A stretch of DNA of 64,000 nucleotides, taken from Streptomyces sp. WP-1. GTDB taxonomy: Bacteria; Actinomycetota; Actinomycetes; Streptomycetales; Streptomycetaceae. Positions 63,488-64,000 of this stretch are shown in pieces. The notes below the pieces were generated by a model, which was not told the DNA's origin, made no database searches, and was given only the letters and a program-made list of their open reading frames with translations. The stretch spans positions 1-64,000 of the forward strand of contig NZ_CP123923.1 of the NCBI RefSeq assembly GCF_030450125.1, in the 5' to 3' direction. Position 1 is the first letter of the stretch, and each line of letters begins with the position of its first letter. A program made the translations under genes and the position numbers.

Positions 63488-63780
63488 GTGATCGTCGTAC
63501 TGCCCGGCGAGGGCGTTCCGACTCCTCGCCGGGCAACTCTGGTCGAGGGCCTGTCCCAGCCCGCCTCCGGCATCACCATACGGGACAACACCCTGGCTGA
63601 TGCCCCGGAAACGGAGCCGCCGTCACGGCCGCTCTCACCACCGCCCCCCAGGCGATCCTCGCCCACCGGCTCGGCAACATCCGCACCGCGGACCGCGTGG
63701 TCTTCCTCAAAGAGGGGCGTGTCGTCGAGGAGGGCCCGCTTTCCGTCCCGGGCCCCTGGCCCCTGGCCCCTGGCCCCTGG
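63488..63780 (+). pseudogene. ABC exporter ATPase C-terminal remnant
   Basis: LVEGLSQPASGITIRDNTLA, AVTAALTTAPQAILAHRLGN, IRTADRVVFLKEGRVVEEGP. The AHRLGNIRTADRVVFL block is the H-loop and D-loop end of an ABC exporter nucleotide-binding domain. The Walker A and signature regions are missing and the frame then dissolves into a GGCCCCT repeat. Confidence 0.6.
63751..63778. repeat. 7-bp tandem repeat
   Basis: Four copies of GGCCCCT at the end of the ABC remnant. No gene is recognised from here to the window end. Confidence 0.85.
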
Positions 63781-64000
63781 TGGGCGTGTAATTCACCTGC
63801 TGGGGCCAGGGAGCGCGCCGGCTGTCCGGCGAGCTGGTGACCGAGCCCGTCCCCGCCGCTCGAAACGGCAACCACGCAGGTGGTGTTGACGCAACCGGTG
63901 CAGCGGCACGTCCACCGCCGCCGTCAACGGCCCCACTCCCCCACGCCCGCACCTTCCGGGCCGGGGCCGGACGGGTTGGCAGGATGTGCGTCGCGGCGTG

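Overview
The window is high-GC actinobacterial DNA that reads as Streptomyces: GTG and TTG starts, 4-base ATGA/GTGA overlaps, lipoproteins with LSAC or TAC lipoboxes, many TetR/LysR/HxlR/Rrf2 regulators, a PAS-GAF-PP2C phosphatase and DUF6415-type genes. Intact operons alternate with broken genes and remnants of at least seven transposase or recombinase families (IS5, IS21, IS630, IS701, Tn3, tyrosine recombinase). That mixture suggests an accessory chromosome arm or a large plasmid rather than the core; this is inference from content. I saw no rRNA, tRNA or CRISPR.

Layout. 0-6.8 kb: a TetX-like monooxygenase beside a frameshifted TetA-like MFS gene, a divergent TetR with a candidate operator, a DUF4232 exported protein, a LysR and a lipoprotein. 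6.9-15.7 kb: broken hydrolase and MmyB-type regulator genes, asparagine synthetase with a terminator, a lipoprotein, a TetR/saccharopine-dehydrogenase-like operon, a second TetR with two operators next to a truncated esterase, and a large SpoIIE-type phosphatase. 15.7-18.1 kb: decayed DNA with IS remnants. 18.2-20.6 kb: a polyprenyl diphosphate synthase and a class I terpene synthase, led by a 14-codon ORF. 21-30.9 kb: oleate hydratase and its TetR neighbour among IS21, IS630, IS701 and Tn3 remnants, a STAS protein with altered phosphorylation residues, an exported protein and a small overlapping DUF6415 gene set.

31.1-31.9 kb holds the most striking gene. Its 258-residue product reads as two histone folds in tandem, the first H2A-like and the second H2B-like including an H2B-type C-terminal helix. 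A secreted ALF-repeat protein lies upstream. 33.4-40.3 kb: IS5 and integrase remnants, a TetR/siderophore-interacting-protein/monooxygenase unit, an IS5-type element with both ends, a three-gene mini-operon, and D-aminopeptidase and beta-lactamase remnants.

41.0-48.8 kb is a tightly coupled operon that looks biosynthetic: a divergent S-adenosylhomocysteine-hydrolase-like protein, two Gfo/Idh/MocA oxidoreductases, a B12-type radical SAM enzyme, a possible 28-residue ORF, an MFS exporter and an orphan 430-residue protein. 49.5-51.6 kb: a LysR divergent from a beta-propeller protein. 52.2-56.9 kb is a second terpenoid operon: class II (DxDD) cyclase, cis-prenyltransferase, class I cyclase and FAD oxidoreductase. 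57-63.3 kb: a zinc-ribbon protein, HxlR and alpha/beta hydrolase, an Rrf2 regulator and SDR sharing a matched operator pair, an MFS transporter and a PhnZ/MIOX-like HD protein. The window ends in ABC-transporter debris.
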